From Parietaria judaica (taxonomy: Eukaryota > Streptophyta > Magnoliopsida > Rosales > Urticaceae), in assembly GCA_954871525.1 (NCBI GenBank), contig OX940860.1:18322001-18386000 (forward strand): a DNA stretch of 64,000 nucleotides, in the 5' to 3' direction. Position numbers and translations under genes: made by a program. This document shows, in pieces, positions 1 through 12,148 of the stretch. The notes under the pieces were generated by a model. The model did no database searches, was not told the DNA's origin, and was given only the letters and a program-made list of their open reading frames with translations. How positions within the stretch are numbered: the stretch's first letter is position 1; every line of letters begins with the position of its first letter.

Positions 1-815
1 AATTAAAATTAAAAAATGACAAATCATTCTATCAATATTTTCTAAAATAAATTAAATGATCGAACAATGCTTTAAACAAAAAATAAACGGATTTTTTTAT
101 ACTTAATTTATGTATTTTTTTTCCCATTACAAAAGAAATTTTTGTAGATTACTGCAATTAAGTTCTTTTAGGAAATTTACCTTCTCGTTGGTATAAATTA
201 TTATATGGTCAGCGATGTGAAATATTTTAATATATATTTATTTATGTGACAGCGATACTCTAGTCTCTATATATAAGATTGGTAAACAATTATTAGTGTT
301 TTTTCTTTCTTTCTCAACGTTAATATATTATTAGAAAACGGACCATGAAAGTCGATTCCTTTTCCATCACAATGTCACAATGAAATTAAAAATAAAACAG
401 AAATAAATAATTGATGTGACAATTTTGTATCATATGGAATGTGCATTATTTTTTATCAACACGGTCGCTTTCGTTGATTCGTAGCCTCTGCTTTTCTTTT
501 TCGTATCAACCCCACCACCATTATTAATTTAATTATTCACAAAAACCCCACCAAATGTTTACAAGCATCAAAATTGACCACAAAAGCAAAGAAACAGTCA
601 ATAATATCCCAGTTCGGACAAAATTTAAATGTCAGAAAAAAATAACAGTAATAATAATAATACACTGTCAAATAGTGTAGAATTTAGCCGTGGAAAAATC
701 TACATTCCGTAATACACCGTAAAAAGGTAAAAGAAAAAACTAACTCTATCTTTCCAGAACAAAAATATATTCCGTAAAATTGTTTTTGCCGCTTTCCGAT
801 TCCGTCTCCGTTTTT
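1..815. other. AT-rich flank, 3' side of the S40 gene
   Basis: No gene is recognisable. The stretch is AT-rich with short homopolymer runs. The part nearest 815 should hold the 3' UTR of the minus-strand S40 gene. Confidence 0.5.
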
Positions 816-1304
816 TCAGTCTTCGAAACCGGTTTTTTTCCAAATCGCGTTCCGCACCATGCTCAGATCCCGCCCCTTCAGCGTCCTCCCGATCCCTTCG
901 TGGACCGAGAAGGAGGCGATCCTCGTCCTCGCCAGGAACTCGTGCGGCGGGACTCGGTTCCGGTTCTCGCCGCCGAAGTCGAGATCGTCGTCGTCGTCCA
1001 GGCTGTCTCGCCGCCGGTTGTCTCGGTACTCGTCCCTGAGGATCTTCGACCAGTCCGGCACGTTCACCGGCAGCGATACCGGCGTCCGATCGCCGATATC
1101 CGCCGCGGATCGCTTCGCCGGAGCGGAGGCCTTCTTCGCCGCCATGATCGGCTTCCAGTACTCCGGCGAGCCAGACCTCGCGGATCCGGCGTACACGTCG
1201 GCCTCCTCGAACTCGAACACCGCCTCCGTGGCCATCGCCGGAGCTCGGTCGCCGGAGAGGAAGCGGTAGTTCGCGCGGCCGAGGTAGCTTCGTCCCGTCG
1301 CCAT
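816..1304 (-). CDS. S40-type senescence regulator (DUF584 family)
   Basis: Single-exon gene for a 162-residue protein, the usual size for this plant-only family. S40 proteins are small, probably nuclear proteins linked to leaf senescence and ABA/salicylate responses; their biochemical role is unknown. Seen here: the N-terminal start [10 protein letters not shown]; the family core [14 protein letters not shown] at residues 77-90 followed by EYRDNRRR; an acidic run DDDDD at 103-107; the motif [12 protein letters not shown] at 117-128; and the highly conserved C-terminus with [14 protein letters not shown] ending in WKKTGFED. The start was chosen because MATGRSY is the family N-terminus and no better upstream ATG exists. 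The coding part is far more GC-rich than its surroundings, which also gives long shadow reading frames on both strands. A TATA-like box lies about 125 bp upstream and G-boxes further up. I see no break and regard the gene as functional. Confidence 0.93.
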   Translation of the reverse strand: MATGRSYLGRANYRFLSGDRAPAMATEAVFEFEEADVYAGSARSGSPEYWKPIMAAKKASAPAKRSAADIGDRTPVSLPVNVPDWSKILRDEYRDNRRRDSLDDDDDLDFGGENRNRVPPHEFLARTRIASFSVHEGIGRTLKGRDLSMVRNAIWKKTGFED

Positions 1305-1426
1305 CGCCGGTGGAGGATCGGAGAGCTAGGGTTTCGGGGTTTCGAGAGAGAGTCCCTAACAGTTTTCTCTCTTCAAATGGTTTCGATTTGTTCGTTTCGT
1401 TTCTCTGAAATGGCCATTTCGGTCGT

Positions 1427-1434
1427 CTTTTATA
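1427..1434 (-). promoter_or_regulatory. TATA box of the S40 gene
   Basis: On the minus strand this reads TATAAAAG, about 125 bp before the ATG at 1304. That distance leaves a CT-rich 5' UTR of roughly 90-100 bases. Assignment is by motif and spacing only. Confidence 0.6.
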
Positions 1435-1551
1435 ACGAACCAGGGTGGAGAAATGGATAAGGCTCTTGCAGTTCCAGAGAGAAATGACGGAAACGCCCTC
1501 GGGGGGTATTTTTCTTTGAATTAATTTTTTTACGGTTTCGATTTGAAATGC

Positions 1552-1631
1552 CACGTGGGAAATCCAGTTTATCCAAAGTAACGTGGTTCGATATCTCGGG
1601 AGGGGAGTGCTTCAGTTGGGAGTGCCACGTG
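1552..1631. promoter_or_regulatory. G-box/ABRE group upstream of the S40 gene
   Basis: CACGTG occurs at 1552-1557 and 1626-1631, both inside the longer form CCACGTGG, and an ACGTGG half-site lies at 1581-1586. These are 250-330 bp upstream of the S40 ATG. G-boxes of this form are bound by bZIP (ABF/AREB) and bHLH factors. ABA or senescence control of the gene is an inference from the family and the motif. Confidence 0.55.
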
Positions 1632-2302
1632 GCGGAGATGAAAAGAGACGCACTAACTCGTGTTTTTCTTTTACTTTTTGTTTGAACTGAAAACAAGAGT
1701 GAAAAGACCAACCAGAGTGAGTTAAAAGAAAGTTAACTGCGACTTTCTTAAATTTGATTTTCTTGTTGTATTTATCTTAAGTAAACCCTCAAATTTTGGA
1801 AATTTTTTTTTATCTTTGTAAAAAAATAAGATTAAAGAACATATAAAATCAAAATAATAATTATGATATTAAAAAATTAAAATGGTCATGTCATCTGTAC
1901 AAATAAGATTAAAGTAAACAGGAACAGTATATATTCATTGTTTAACTAGAAGACTGAAAGCAAAAAGATACAAAAACAAAAGTAAATCTAGAATTCCTAA
2001 ACAGAGTAAAATATAAAGTAAATCTAGAAGTCGTAAAAATGAAATTAAGTTAACCAACAAATTATTTATTTACTGTTCAGGAGCCTAGAAGAAATATTTT
2101 TAGAAAATGAAATATAATTTATGAATACAGGCATGCAGAAAAAACAGTGAAGATATTTATAAAATTTGGATTACCATTTATTACATCAATTTTGTATTCA
2201 TCAAAAAAGTTAAAACCGCTCTGCCACGTCATTAAAATTAGTAAAAACCGACTTTAAATCCCAATAAGCATTAACCAGAAACATTAAATACAACAGAAAC
2301 AT
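1632..2302. other. AT-rich intergenic stretch
   Basis: No gene, RNA or clear repeat seen. It lies between the proximal and distal G-box groups. Confidence 0.5.
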
Positions 2303-2620
2303 CTAGATCCCCCGATGGGTGCCACGTGGCCTTACGCTACGCGACAAAATGGGAAGAGGGTGAAAGAGCAGGGGTAGTTTGGGAAATTCGCCAGGGTTTT
2401 GTCGCGACGCGGGAGCGAAGGGTTTTCTCACCTGACCCGGTTCTAGGAAAGAGGACGAAGTGGTCCCGTTTAGACGATCGAGGATTGAGGACACGTGTCC
2501 ACTTTCTTCGGAGAGGGACGCGTGGCGCGCTGGCACGTGAAGTGGGTCCCGCGGCTCGGATCTATCGCGGCTAGTGCCAGCTGGAATCTGTCTCTGAGCT
2601 TCTCTTGTCCTCTCAAACGC
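2303..2620. promoter_or_regulatory. GC-rich island with three more G-boxes
   Basis: About 300 bases that are much richer in GC than the flanks. CACGTG is present at 2323-2328 (as GCCACGTGGC), 2492-2497 (ACACGTGTCC) and 2534-2539 (GGCACGTGA). Open frames cross it on both strands, but neither product resembles a known family, so I read it as a regulatory island or the eroded 5' end of a gene. It could be a distal control region of the S40 gene 1 kb away, or a promoter whose gene is gone. Confidence 0.4.
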
Positions 2621-2824
2621 GACAACCAACCATTTTCTCGTCACCTGGTATATCGTTTCTGAAATTATCGCGGTAATTTGTCTAGAAGTATGAACCAAAA
2701 CCCCTCTGAATTTTGTCGAAAAGAAAGGCAGATACAGAGGAGAGGAGTTCAAGATAAAATAAGTATTTAAAATGTGCAAAGTGTGACGATGTAAGTTGTA
2801 ACCATATTTTGTCGTTTTTTCCAA

Positions 2825-4230
2825 TGGGGTAAATTAATTTGGGGGTTTTACTATTTCTGTTTTCTGTATTTGGTATTTCGATTTTTTATGTTAATAAATT
2901 ATAAAATTAAATTCAGAAATGTCATCGGAAATAAAAAATAAAAAAACAACTTCGGGATATTAATTTTGGCAATGATTTATTCATCCCACCTAGACAAATT
3001 AATTCAAGTCTTGTTTTTAAACAAGATAAAAAAATAAAAATAAAAAATTTCCCTGTTAAGACTTTGTGAAATTAGCTGTAGAAATTATGAACCAAGTTCC
3101 TAATATTCCATCATTTTTCACGAGGATAATGTTTAGTTTGTTGTAAGTATTATATTGTAGTAGTAATTATAATCGTAACACCACAGAATCGTAATTATCA
3201 TTATTTACAAAATTCACTTGTGTTGTTTAAAAGACGAGAGGAATACTAATTACGTTGTGTAGTAAGACACGATTAAAATCGGAGATAAAAAATTTGAGAA
3301 AATATAAGACATTTTAGAAAAATTAAAAAGAAAATAGAATTGTGTTAGAACTTGTAATCCAAATTACATTCTAAATGGCCTATATTAATTACCCCCAATT
3401 ATGTTAAATTACGTCAAACTGAACATGGCCTAAGTTCCTCGAAAAAAATTTGTGATGAAACTTAAAAAAAATACGTTGGGTCATTTTAATCCAAATTCTA
3501 AAAAATGTTGAACATGAAACTTGTTCATCATTATATTATCTTTGAAAACTATAGGTAGATTTGGAGTTAATGAATTATGCTACAAAATTATAAATTATAT
3601 ATGTTTGTCCTAAGATTCTTAAGAATAATGTTATTACAATAAGATAAATTAATAGGTTGAAATGCTAAGAAATGATTGTGGAGGTTCATTTATAAATTTT
3701 TTCTATATATATATTTTTTATTAAATCCTAAGTTGTAATAAGTACATGCTATTGCTAGCTTTATGTTATGCTTTCTTGTTAATGTATTTTTAAGTATTGC
3801 CTTTTGCTTTATGCAAAAGTAGTAAATGATTATGATTAATCATGGCATTTCAATATTTGTTTTGTGCATTCTTACGAACAGCTTTATATGGAATATTTTC
3901 ACCTATTTGCATTAACAAACAACTTATTTAAACACAAATTATCCACATGAAAGCTTTAACTTTATTTGCTATTTTAATATTTTTTTTACAACACTTCACA
4001 AATGGTCATTCAATTTTCTAAAAAATACATGCAACTGGTATTACTAAAGCACACAGGGAAAAAATACTTTAATTATTTGCAACAAAAATACATACAAGTT
4101 TGTAGAAACTGGCAGTATGTTTCATTGATTGTTTTATCACGACTTATATATTCTTAATGCTATCAAAAACTAAATCATATTCCTAATATACTCAATGGGC
4201 AATGTATACTTATTAGTAGGGTAAATATAG
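2825..4230. other. AT-rich intergenic stretch
   Basis: No gene or RNA recognised; many short A/T runs. Confidence 0.45.
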
Positions 4231-4231
4231 A

Positions 4232-4615
4232 CAAAATGTATAAAATCCCCAAACATGTTACTTTTTGAATTGGTTGTAAATTTTATGTCAACGTAATTAG
4301 TTATGCACTGGAGACTACGACTCTTATTACGAATATATATAATACAGGTCCCAAAAGAAATTTATAGTGATTTGTAGTATCATTAATGTTGTAACGACTG
4401 TAAACTAGGAATAATAAATAAATGCTACAATAAATGCTATAGCATTTCCTGTTGCATTTATCGTTGGCAATTTAATCCTTACATATTTTTGCATGAGAAT
4501 TTTTTTATCGTCAAATTCCAATGTATAAACCCCAAAAACGTTACTTTTGAATTGGTAGTAAAAATTAGGTCGTAATAAGAGTCATAGTCTCCATTGAGAC
4601 CCATAACTAAATTCA
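4232..4615. repeat. Inverted repeat next to a fold-back element
   Basis: The sequence around 4285-4335 recurs in inverted form around 4565-4615 (shared words include CGTAATAAGAGTC and CATAACTAA). The block 4235-4285 also resembles the inner part of the fold-back arms at 4519-4560. This points to stacked insertions of related fold-back elements. Confidence 0.5.
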
Positions 4616-5172
4616 ACAACTAGTATAAAACATAGATTATACCACGGTTTAGAACCCTATAGTAAAATTTACACCACGGTATTTAAGCCTCGAGTAAAAT
4701 AGAGAAGTCTAAACTTTGTGCATCGGATATCGTCATAAATAAGAAAAAGCTTGGCACACAGAGATCTCGAATAAGTTAGCTTTTCATAATTTAGCCGAAT
4801 TTCGACGTTTAGGCCATCAGAACGAAGATTTTTGGTTCGAGTAGTTTTTTGGATTGTTTGTGTGTGGATATTTTTCGTGTTCCTGACAATCATATAGTGT
4901 TTTTAATGTTCATATAGTGTTTTTGATGTTCATATAGTGATTTTAATTTTAATTTGATTTAGGTGTTCTTGATGTCCATATTGTGTTCTTGAGTATGCAT
5001 ATGTGTTCTAAAATATTGACCAAAATTTTACAATCAATTCAAAAAGTAACATTTTTGGGGTTTATACATTGAAATTTGACTAAAAAAAATTCTCATAAAA
5101 AATATGTAACGATTAAATTGCTAACAAAAAATGCTACAGCATATATAGTAGCATTTATTTATTCTACACCAT
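4409..5172. mobile_element. Fold-back (MITE-like) element, about 760 bp
   Basis: The first about 150 bases (4409-4565) recur in inverted, diverged form at 5025-5172. Both outer ends carry AATAAATAAATGCTAC, and further in both arms share GGCAATTTAATC-like and ATGTATAAACCCC words. The spacer holds only a chance reading frame. Long terminal inverted repeats without coding capacity mark a non-autonomous DNA element; I could not settle the superfamily or the target duplication. Confidence 0.6.
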
Positions 5173-5636
5173 TTATTAGAAATTCTTATAAGAACATTAT
5201 TTAAATTATAAAACGATTATCCAGAAACAAACTTATGTATCAATATATTCTCTGTTCCATTTGACCAAAATTTCCAATTGCCAAATTATAATATTTGAAA
5301 TTTGGTAATTTTTTTATGATATAATTATTGAGTGTATAGATATACGATTCGATATGGACAACTTAGTTGAGGCATGAACAAAATGCACTAACGCCACTTG
5401 ATTAAAATAAATTATGTGGAGAAGTGTAGAGTGCATAATCTTTGTTCTACTCATTTGCAAATTAAAACTGAGAGATTCGAACAATTCAGTTTCTAAATAT
5501 TAATTAACCATTTTCTTGTTCAGTAAGAGAAACAAAAGGATATTGATTCATAAACAAATTGTGTACTTGTGTTTTAAAGTAGACTAATCATATCGGACCC
5601 TTTTTAATATATATTCGAGAATTTTGCTCTTATTTT

Positions 5637-5639
<3 letters not shown>

Positions 5640-5678
<39 letters not shown>
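5640..5678. repeat. (TA)n microsatellite
   Basis: About 39 bases of uninterrupted TA dinucleotides. Confidence 0.9.
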
Positions 5679-5679
<1 letters not shown>

Positions 5680-5684
5680 TTTTG

Positions 5685-6143
5685 GGTTTTTAACGGCAAA
5701 AGTATCCTAATTTTTTGGAAATAGACAACATAGAGCTATTATAAAACTGTTACAAAAGTACTTAAGTTCACCTTTTTGGCGGATTGGTAGACCTCATTCA
5801 CTTTTTCGTTCGTTTTTGTACTATTTCTATCAGTGATGACATCAACAACGCAAATCGCGATGTTATTGAGGAGATGAACTGAGAAATCGAGAGAGAAAGT
5901 GAAAAGGTAATAAGAATCTTCATGTTCCAAGAATCACTCTGCATCAAGTTTACTTATATATGTTTGTGAGTTTGATTATTTTTTATTTATTTTATTTGTT
6001 GTTGATGTCATCACTGGCCGAAATAGCAATAATATAAAAAACTAACGAAAAAAATGAACGAGATCTACCTATCTAAAAAAAAATGGATACTTTTATCATA
6101 GGTTTTTAAAATTAGCTCTATATATCCCCATTTGCTAATAACC

Positions 6144-6150
<7 letters not shown>
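5685..6150. mobile_element. Fold-back MITE-like element, about 460 bp
   Basis: Left arm 5685-5850 and right arm 6003-6147 are inverted copies of each other: GTTGATGTCATCACTG on the right matches CAGTGATGACATCAACAAC on the left, and both contain an ATGAACGAGAT-like and a GGCAAAAGTATCC-like block. No coding capacity. The right end meets a poly-A run. Confidence 0.6.

Positions 6151-6174
<24 letters not shown>
6147..6174. repeat. Poly-A run
   Basis: An unbroken run of about 28 adenines at the right end of the fold-back element. Confidence 0.85.
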
Positions 6175-6178
<4 letters not shown>

Positions 6179-7165
6179 GATTTTAAAGACAGTCGAAATA
6201 TAATCTCAATCTTTTTTTTTTTTTTTAATGGAAATATAATCTCAATCTGTGCTTTAGTTTATGACTTATTTTCATACTCTCTAGTCTTTATCTATTTTTA
6301 ATATCTCAAAATTACCCTTTACACAAGAAATTATTATCATTTCATTTTTTCCTTCACAGCATAAAACCTCAATGACAAACAATAATCAATAAGATACAGA
6401 AACCCAAAACAGAAAGTTTTTTTTTTCTTGGCCAAGTGTAAAAGTGGAAAATTACTCCTTGAGGGAGTACTTAGTTAGTTGATCTTCAAACTAGAGAGTA
6501 TATTTTAGTTTAAATAAAACTACAAGGTATAAAAATACAAAATATCTAAACATTTTATTCTTTTGTCATGACATCTTGCTTTACTGCTTTCTCAAATTTG
6601 TTTACCTTTAAATTAAACAAACAAGAAACTGTGATAATGATGATCCAAATTGGGAGTTTTTAAATAGGCTACAACTATAGATAGTGTATGGCAAACAAGG
6701 AACCAAATAGCTCTATTCCAACTGGTTCTTTGCTTATAAAATTGTAGAAATCCAAGAATTTCCAACCACTTGAAGAAACTTTTCCTAATAAAAAAGAAAG
6801 AAAAGAAAAAAAGAACTTTATTTTTGGGAAAAATAAATAATTAGAGTTTATCTGACATATTATTAGTTTTTAGTACATGAGGAATAAAGCCAAGAAACAA
6901 CAAAAACACAATCAAGTGAACTTCTTTATGAAATAAAAAAATGAAAAATATAAAAGGCCCACAAGTAATAATCTTTTTAATTATGTAAATTTTCATTGTT
7001 TCTCCTCTACCTTCTCTCATTCAAGAGGCCCACACGCTTAGTAGCTCATCTAATTATGTAGTTATTTTTTTTAATTAAAATTCGACCAAAAAAATTAAAC
7101 AAAAATATATTTTATATTTATTAACTCTTTTTTACTTTATTATAATTTTTTTTTTCAAAAAATAA
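6175..7165. other. AT-rich intergenic stretch
   Basis: No gene or clear element recognised. Confidence 0.45.
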
Positions 7166-7169
7166 TTAT

Positions 7170-7866
7170 GTTGCTGCACTTCGTACGAGCTCAATTTTTT
7201 GTGTGTTGAGGTTGTTAGGGGCAACGATACTAGGCACAGTGTGTCGCGGCCGTGTAGCACAGGTGGAACGACATGCCATGATAATTTTTTCTTGGCATCT
7301 ACAAGCCTTTGCGGACGGGGCTTGAGAATGCCACCGAAAGCATTCTCCGACTTTTAAGAACTTTTCCTCGACGATGTCCAAATTATATAACACTTTCAGT
7401 TGTTCATATTCTAAATCAAAACATAATGTCTACATCCAATTTTAACAATTTTTAATTTAATATTCGGTAACTAACTTTTTACCATTAATTTACTTCAATG
7501 CTCAAATTCGTTTGTGGTTTTGTATATAACTATCGCTTTTATCTACACACTTCGTTTGTGTTTTTGTTTAATCTTAACTTAATCATCGTTCTTACTTAGT
7601 TGATCTAATCATCCGCTTAGACATAATTTGAATTATTATAAATTAAAAATAAATATTTATTTTTAAAAGAATAGATAGAAAACTATGTTAAATAATTACG
7701 TAAGTGCACTTCATATGAGCTCAATATTGTGTGTGTATGGAGGTTGGGGTAACAACACTGTATAACCGGTGGGCCGCAACCATGTACCGTTGTTGGCACG
7801 ACGTGACATGCCATGGCAAAAGAGTTCACGGCAGCAACTGCCGTAGACCCTGAAAAAGTATCTTCC

Positions 7867-7915
<49 letters not shown>

Positions 7916-8370
7916 TATTTAAAAAGCCCAGCCGACGGTCCTGTTAGAAATTTTGCCCTAATTCTCAATTAAAAAACGATAAAAGCGATAAACGAAATTG
8001 AAATCGACACCAAAATTATAGTGGTTTGCTCCCATTGTAGGAGGTACGTCCACTTGCCGCCTGTAAATCTCGATCCACTATCAATCTCTCAATCGGAGTT
8101 TCTGGTTACACCCTCAATCTCGCCTCTCTCAATTTGTGCTACAAAACGCACTAATGACGGCTACAAGCCTTATAAGCGAAAAATAAACCTAGGGCAAATA
8201 ACTCGTGTGAAAAATCTAAAATACCCTCGCTACATAGCTTGACTGCTCTGCGTCGGGTCTCGGTAGCGCTTCCGTGTAGATTAGGCTTCACACTCAACAG
8301 GTCTAGCCGCAAAGTTTTTAGTAGCAGGCACGAGTCTTTGCGGCCGAGTCATTAAGAACTTCTCAAAGAC
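7170..8370. repeat. Diverged repeat copies of a GC-richer sequence
   Basis: Blocks at about 7175-7390, 7697-7865 and 8225-8370 share recurring words such as TGCACTTCGTACGAGCTCAA versus TGCACTTCATATGAGCTCAA, CATGCCATG, and the pair CTTTGCGGACGGG / CTTTGCGGCCGAG. They look like eroded copies of one element. No open product is recognisable. Confidence 0.4.
7867..7913. repeat. (AAT)n microsatellite
   Basis: About 47 bases of ATA/AAT trinucleotides. Confidence 0.9.
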
Positions 8371-10333
8371 ATTTTTACATATACATTTATTTTTATTAAA
8401 ATGGATTATTTAAAAAAAATTAAAAAATTAGAAAAGTGGGGACTTATTCCATTTTCACTTTGGCGTGTTGATGGAGTATGATGATTGAATTAATGTAATA
8501 TTACCCAACTAGTACCGTATCCATAAGTGATTCGATCATATCATTAATAATAAACAAACTTTGTGTTTAGTTTAATCCAAATGGTACGATTATATCATAA
8601 AATTAATGTTAATGAAATATCAGCTAATTAGTGTCATTTTAATGTATATAACCTCAAACTTTGTATTAAAAACAAGGGTTAAAATTATATGTAAACATTA
8701 CTTAATGTACAACGTGTCCCTTTTGCTTTTAGAAATTCCACCAAACAAGCTCATAAAACCACTCATCTCAAAGTTTCACAAAATTAAAACATAATAAATT
8801 GTAGTACACTAGTCTTGATTTTAATGATTAAATCAATAAGAAGAAGCCAATAATTTTTTATTTTTTTAAATAGAAAGTTGTATTGAAAGCATAATCGATA
8901 ATAATAAAAAAGGGGTATTTGTGGGACTTGGTCGTCCATTTTCATCTCCGTTGCTTGCAAGTTATTATAACATTACAACAATGGTGAAAGTGACAAATCC
9001 AAAATCAATTTGAACCCAAGAAAAAGAGTACACAATGAAGCAAAAGTCTATGTCTAGAAAAGAAATGGAATAGGGCAAAGTGGACCTTTATTTAGCCTTC
9101 CTTTTCTAAAGAAAGTGGACCTCTACTAAGTGAGAAACATATCGCAATATCTTTATGTTATAATCGATGGAAATTCGAGTTGATACCAAAGCCTATTTCG
9201 CAAGTTCTGACGGGCGGAGTTATGTCGGGAAATTTCTCGATGTTGATCTTGTCGATTTACATCGAATGGAGAATAAATCATCATATCAACCGAAATTACT
9301 CTAAAAGGGTGCACTCAATTCCGTTTTCGAGTGCTCTAATCCGTTCTCTACAAACTCCGTATTACTTAGCTCAAAAAATACAAAGTCGCCTCCACTTTGT
9401 CCATTGTTTTCATTAAAAATATGTCGCTACTGTCGAGCGACCATTGGCCGGATGAACACCGCGTGCAAAGAGTGGTAGAGTTGTGTGCGCGGGAAATGGG
9501 CAGGTTTCACGAAGTCCGGGAGGGGAGCCGCCTCGTGAATCCCGAGAAAAGAGAATATGTCGTCAAACCTGATGAGAGATATTAGTTAAATTAGTATATA
9601 ACTTTTAGAATTCACATTGTAAATATTTAAGAAAATGTGATTTTTAAAAAAATATTTGAAAAAATAATATAAATAGTCGGATGCACGTGTTATCATGAAC
9701 AAGAGATTCACTATGAAGTATTGTATAAGATAGTGTGTAAATACTTTTTAATAACGTTGTTTTGACTTCCACCTCAAACCTCCATCATCACCACCGCTCT
9801 TCTGATTGCCTGTCAACCACGTTGTCTCCTCGGCTCTACTTCGCTCCGGCAACCTCAGTTAAAATTTGAAAGCACAGATTTCTTTTCCTATGTAGAGAAT
9901 ATTGCATTTCTAAATGTCTACTTTAGCCACATTTCAGATCGGATTATAGAGTATTATGAGTTTTATGTTTGTATAATAACACACTAAATATTCATGAATG
10001 GAATTACATTTTTCCACAATTGGATAATAAATACCATATAAACATAATTTCGAGGTTGAACATGTACTTTTAAAGTTGGAGCCTTGGATAATGGAGGGGG
10101 TCTAAGTTTAAAACATTAAAAAAAAAAAAAAAAAAAAAAAAACTAGGCGAGTTTATGGATGTGTGTGGCCCATTGCCTTGCACATTGGCCCAGCCTACCC
10201 ATTAATTTGTAGACTGGCCTTTTCCTACAGACTTTCATATTAATAAATTCCGAAAACATTACTCATTCAACACTATAATTAAATTAAAGACGTATGTGTG
10301 CCATCTCAACATAGACAAATTCGATGAGAGAGA

Positions 10334-10595
10334 TGTTAGTTAAATATATATATATATAACGTTTATAAGTAACATTGCCAATATATAAATAAATGCGCCT
10401 TAAAAAAACATAAGAATTTTAAAATATATATATATATATGCCCGGATTCACGGTTTATCCCGAGTAAGAGATTAACTATAAAATATTGCATAAAACAGCG
10501 TATAAATACTTTCTGATACTCATATTTACCCGTATAAGTTTAATGGTTATATTCATAAATGAAAATAACATTTTTCAAATCCACATGATCTTAGA
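10334..10595 (+). mobile_element. Best-preserved left end of an array LTR
   Basis: This copy keeps a proper LTR start, TGTTAGTTAA, directly after a purine tract (GATGAGAGAGA) that could be a polypurine tract. The primer-site end is damaged here (ACATGATCTTAGAAAG). Combined with other copies it suggests an LTR of about 250 bp beginning TG and ending CA. Other copies have lost the initial TG. Confidence 0.5.
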
Positions 10596-11898
10596 AAGAG
10601 AAAAGTTCAAAATCCTTTAACTTCCACCTCCAACCTCCATCTCACCACCTCTCTTCCGTTTGCCGGTTAACTAATAACTGGGTATATCTACCGTAGATAT
10701 TCCGACTATATTACAACGTAAATTTAAGTCAGCTTTTTGAATTTTGATAATAAATTTCATATAAGGCATAATATGGAGGTTCAACATGTTAAAGTTCGTG
10801 GGTTCTAAGTTTAGTAACATTAAAAACAAAAAACTTTGATGCAAACAAGTACGATTACGAAAATATGTATAAATTAAACTGAGTTTGTGATACATGAGAA
10901 ACATTTCCCATGTATAAATTTCAAAAACACTAATCATTCAATATTTTAATTAAACTAAAGACGTACGTGTGTTAATTCAACGTATAAGCCCTAAATGATT
11001 GAGCAATATTTTTTATATTTTGAGTACTAATGTTTCCATGTCATATGTTACATCTCTCGACTGTCTTTGTGATCTCTCTCTACTACCCGTATTCAGGTGT
11101 ATTCCAACGAGAGGAGATACTATGGGCAATAGACTCCGGTTGGGAGGACGGCGGCAACGACAGCCCTTACCGATTGCAAGGCGAAAAGAGACACACTTAT
11201 GACATGTAAGCATAATCAATGGCGAATCTAGCTTCTTGATTCAGATATGGTTCCTATAATTTTAATTATGATTCTAAAACGATAATAATACCAAATGAAT
11301 TAATAATAACATTTTTTTTTATAATCTAAACGGTACGATCGTATCACTAAAATTAATGTTAATGTAATAACAACTAATTAGTATCATTTTTAATGTATAT
11401 AAACTCAAACTGCAGGTTAATAACAGTAAGATTATATTGTTTAATTAGCACAAGTAAATACTTACATCGAGTGAACATTACTTAACGTACAACATGTCCC
11501 GTAAAATTTTCTCTTAAAAAATGCCCACTAAACAAACTCATATGAGTTATGACCATATATTTCATAGCTTCAAAAATTTAGAACATATTGAATTGCAGTA
11601 TATTAGTCTTGATTTTGAATAATAAATTATAGATTCCCACACGTAATAATAAGAAGCAAAAAAAAAAAAAAAAAAAAACTTGGAGAAAATTCAATTCAAA
11701 GCGGAATCAATTATAATAATAAAGGGGTATTTGTGGACTTGTCTGTCAATTTCTCATGTTTGTTCGTTGCTTGCAAGCTATAACAATGGTGAAAATGATA
11801 ATTCCAAATCAATTTGAACCCACGAAAAAGGCACACATACGAGAGCCGCCTCGTGAATTTCAAGAGAAGAGAGCGTACAAACTCGACCAGAGAAAGAT

Positions 11899-12148
11899 TA
11901 CTTAAATTGATATATAATGTTTTGAAGTTGCATTGCTAATATATTAGTAAATGAGACTTAATTTTTTCTATATGTAGAAAATAGTATAATTGACCGAATG
12001 CACGGGTTATCGTGAGTAAGAGATTGACTATAAAATATTGTATAATATAGTGTATAAATATTTTCTAATACTTTTTTCTACCTTCATAAACATTATGTTT
12101 AAATTCATGAATAGAATTAACTTTGTAATAGTTACATGGTATCAGAGC
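11899..12148 (+). mobile_element. LTR-like block plus primer site, array copy
   Basis: Diverged LTR block ending in ACA at 12136, followed by TGGTATCAGAGC at 12137-12148, complementary to the 3' end of plant initiator tRNA-Met. That primer is used by most plant Ty1/copia and several gypsy lineages. Confidence 0.6.

Noticed and set aside
780..1460. Long open frames on the plus strand over the S40 gene
   Set aside because: Mirror frames of a GC-rich coding sequence; products are Arg/Ser-rich without family resemblance.
2303..2824. 173-codon minus-strand frame
   Set aside because: No family resemblance, overlaps a competing plus-strand frame and G-boxes; more likely a GC-rich regulatory island.
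7711..7968. Frame with a poly-isoleucine stretch
   Set aside because: It is only the translation of an (AAT)n microsatellite.
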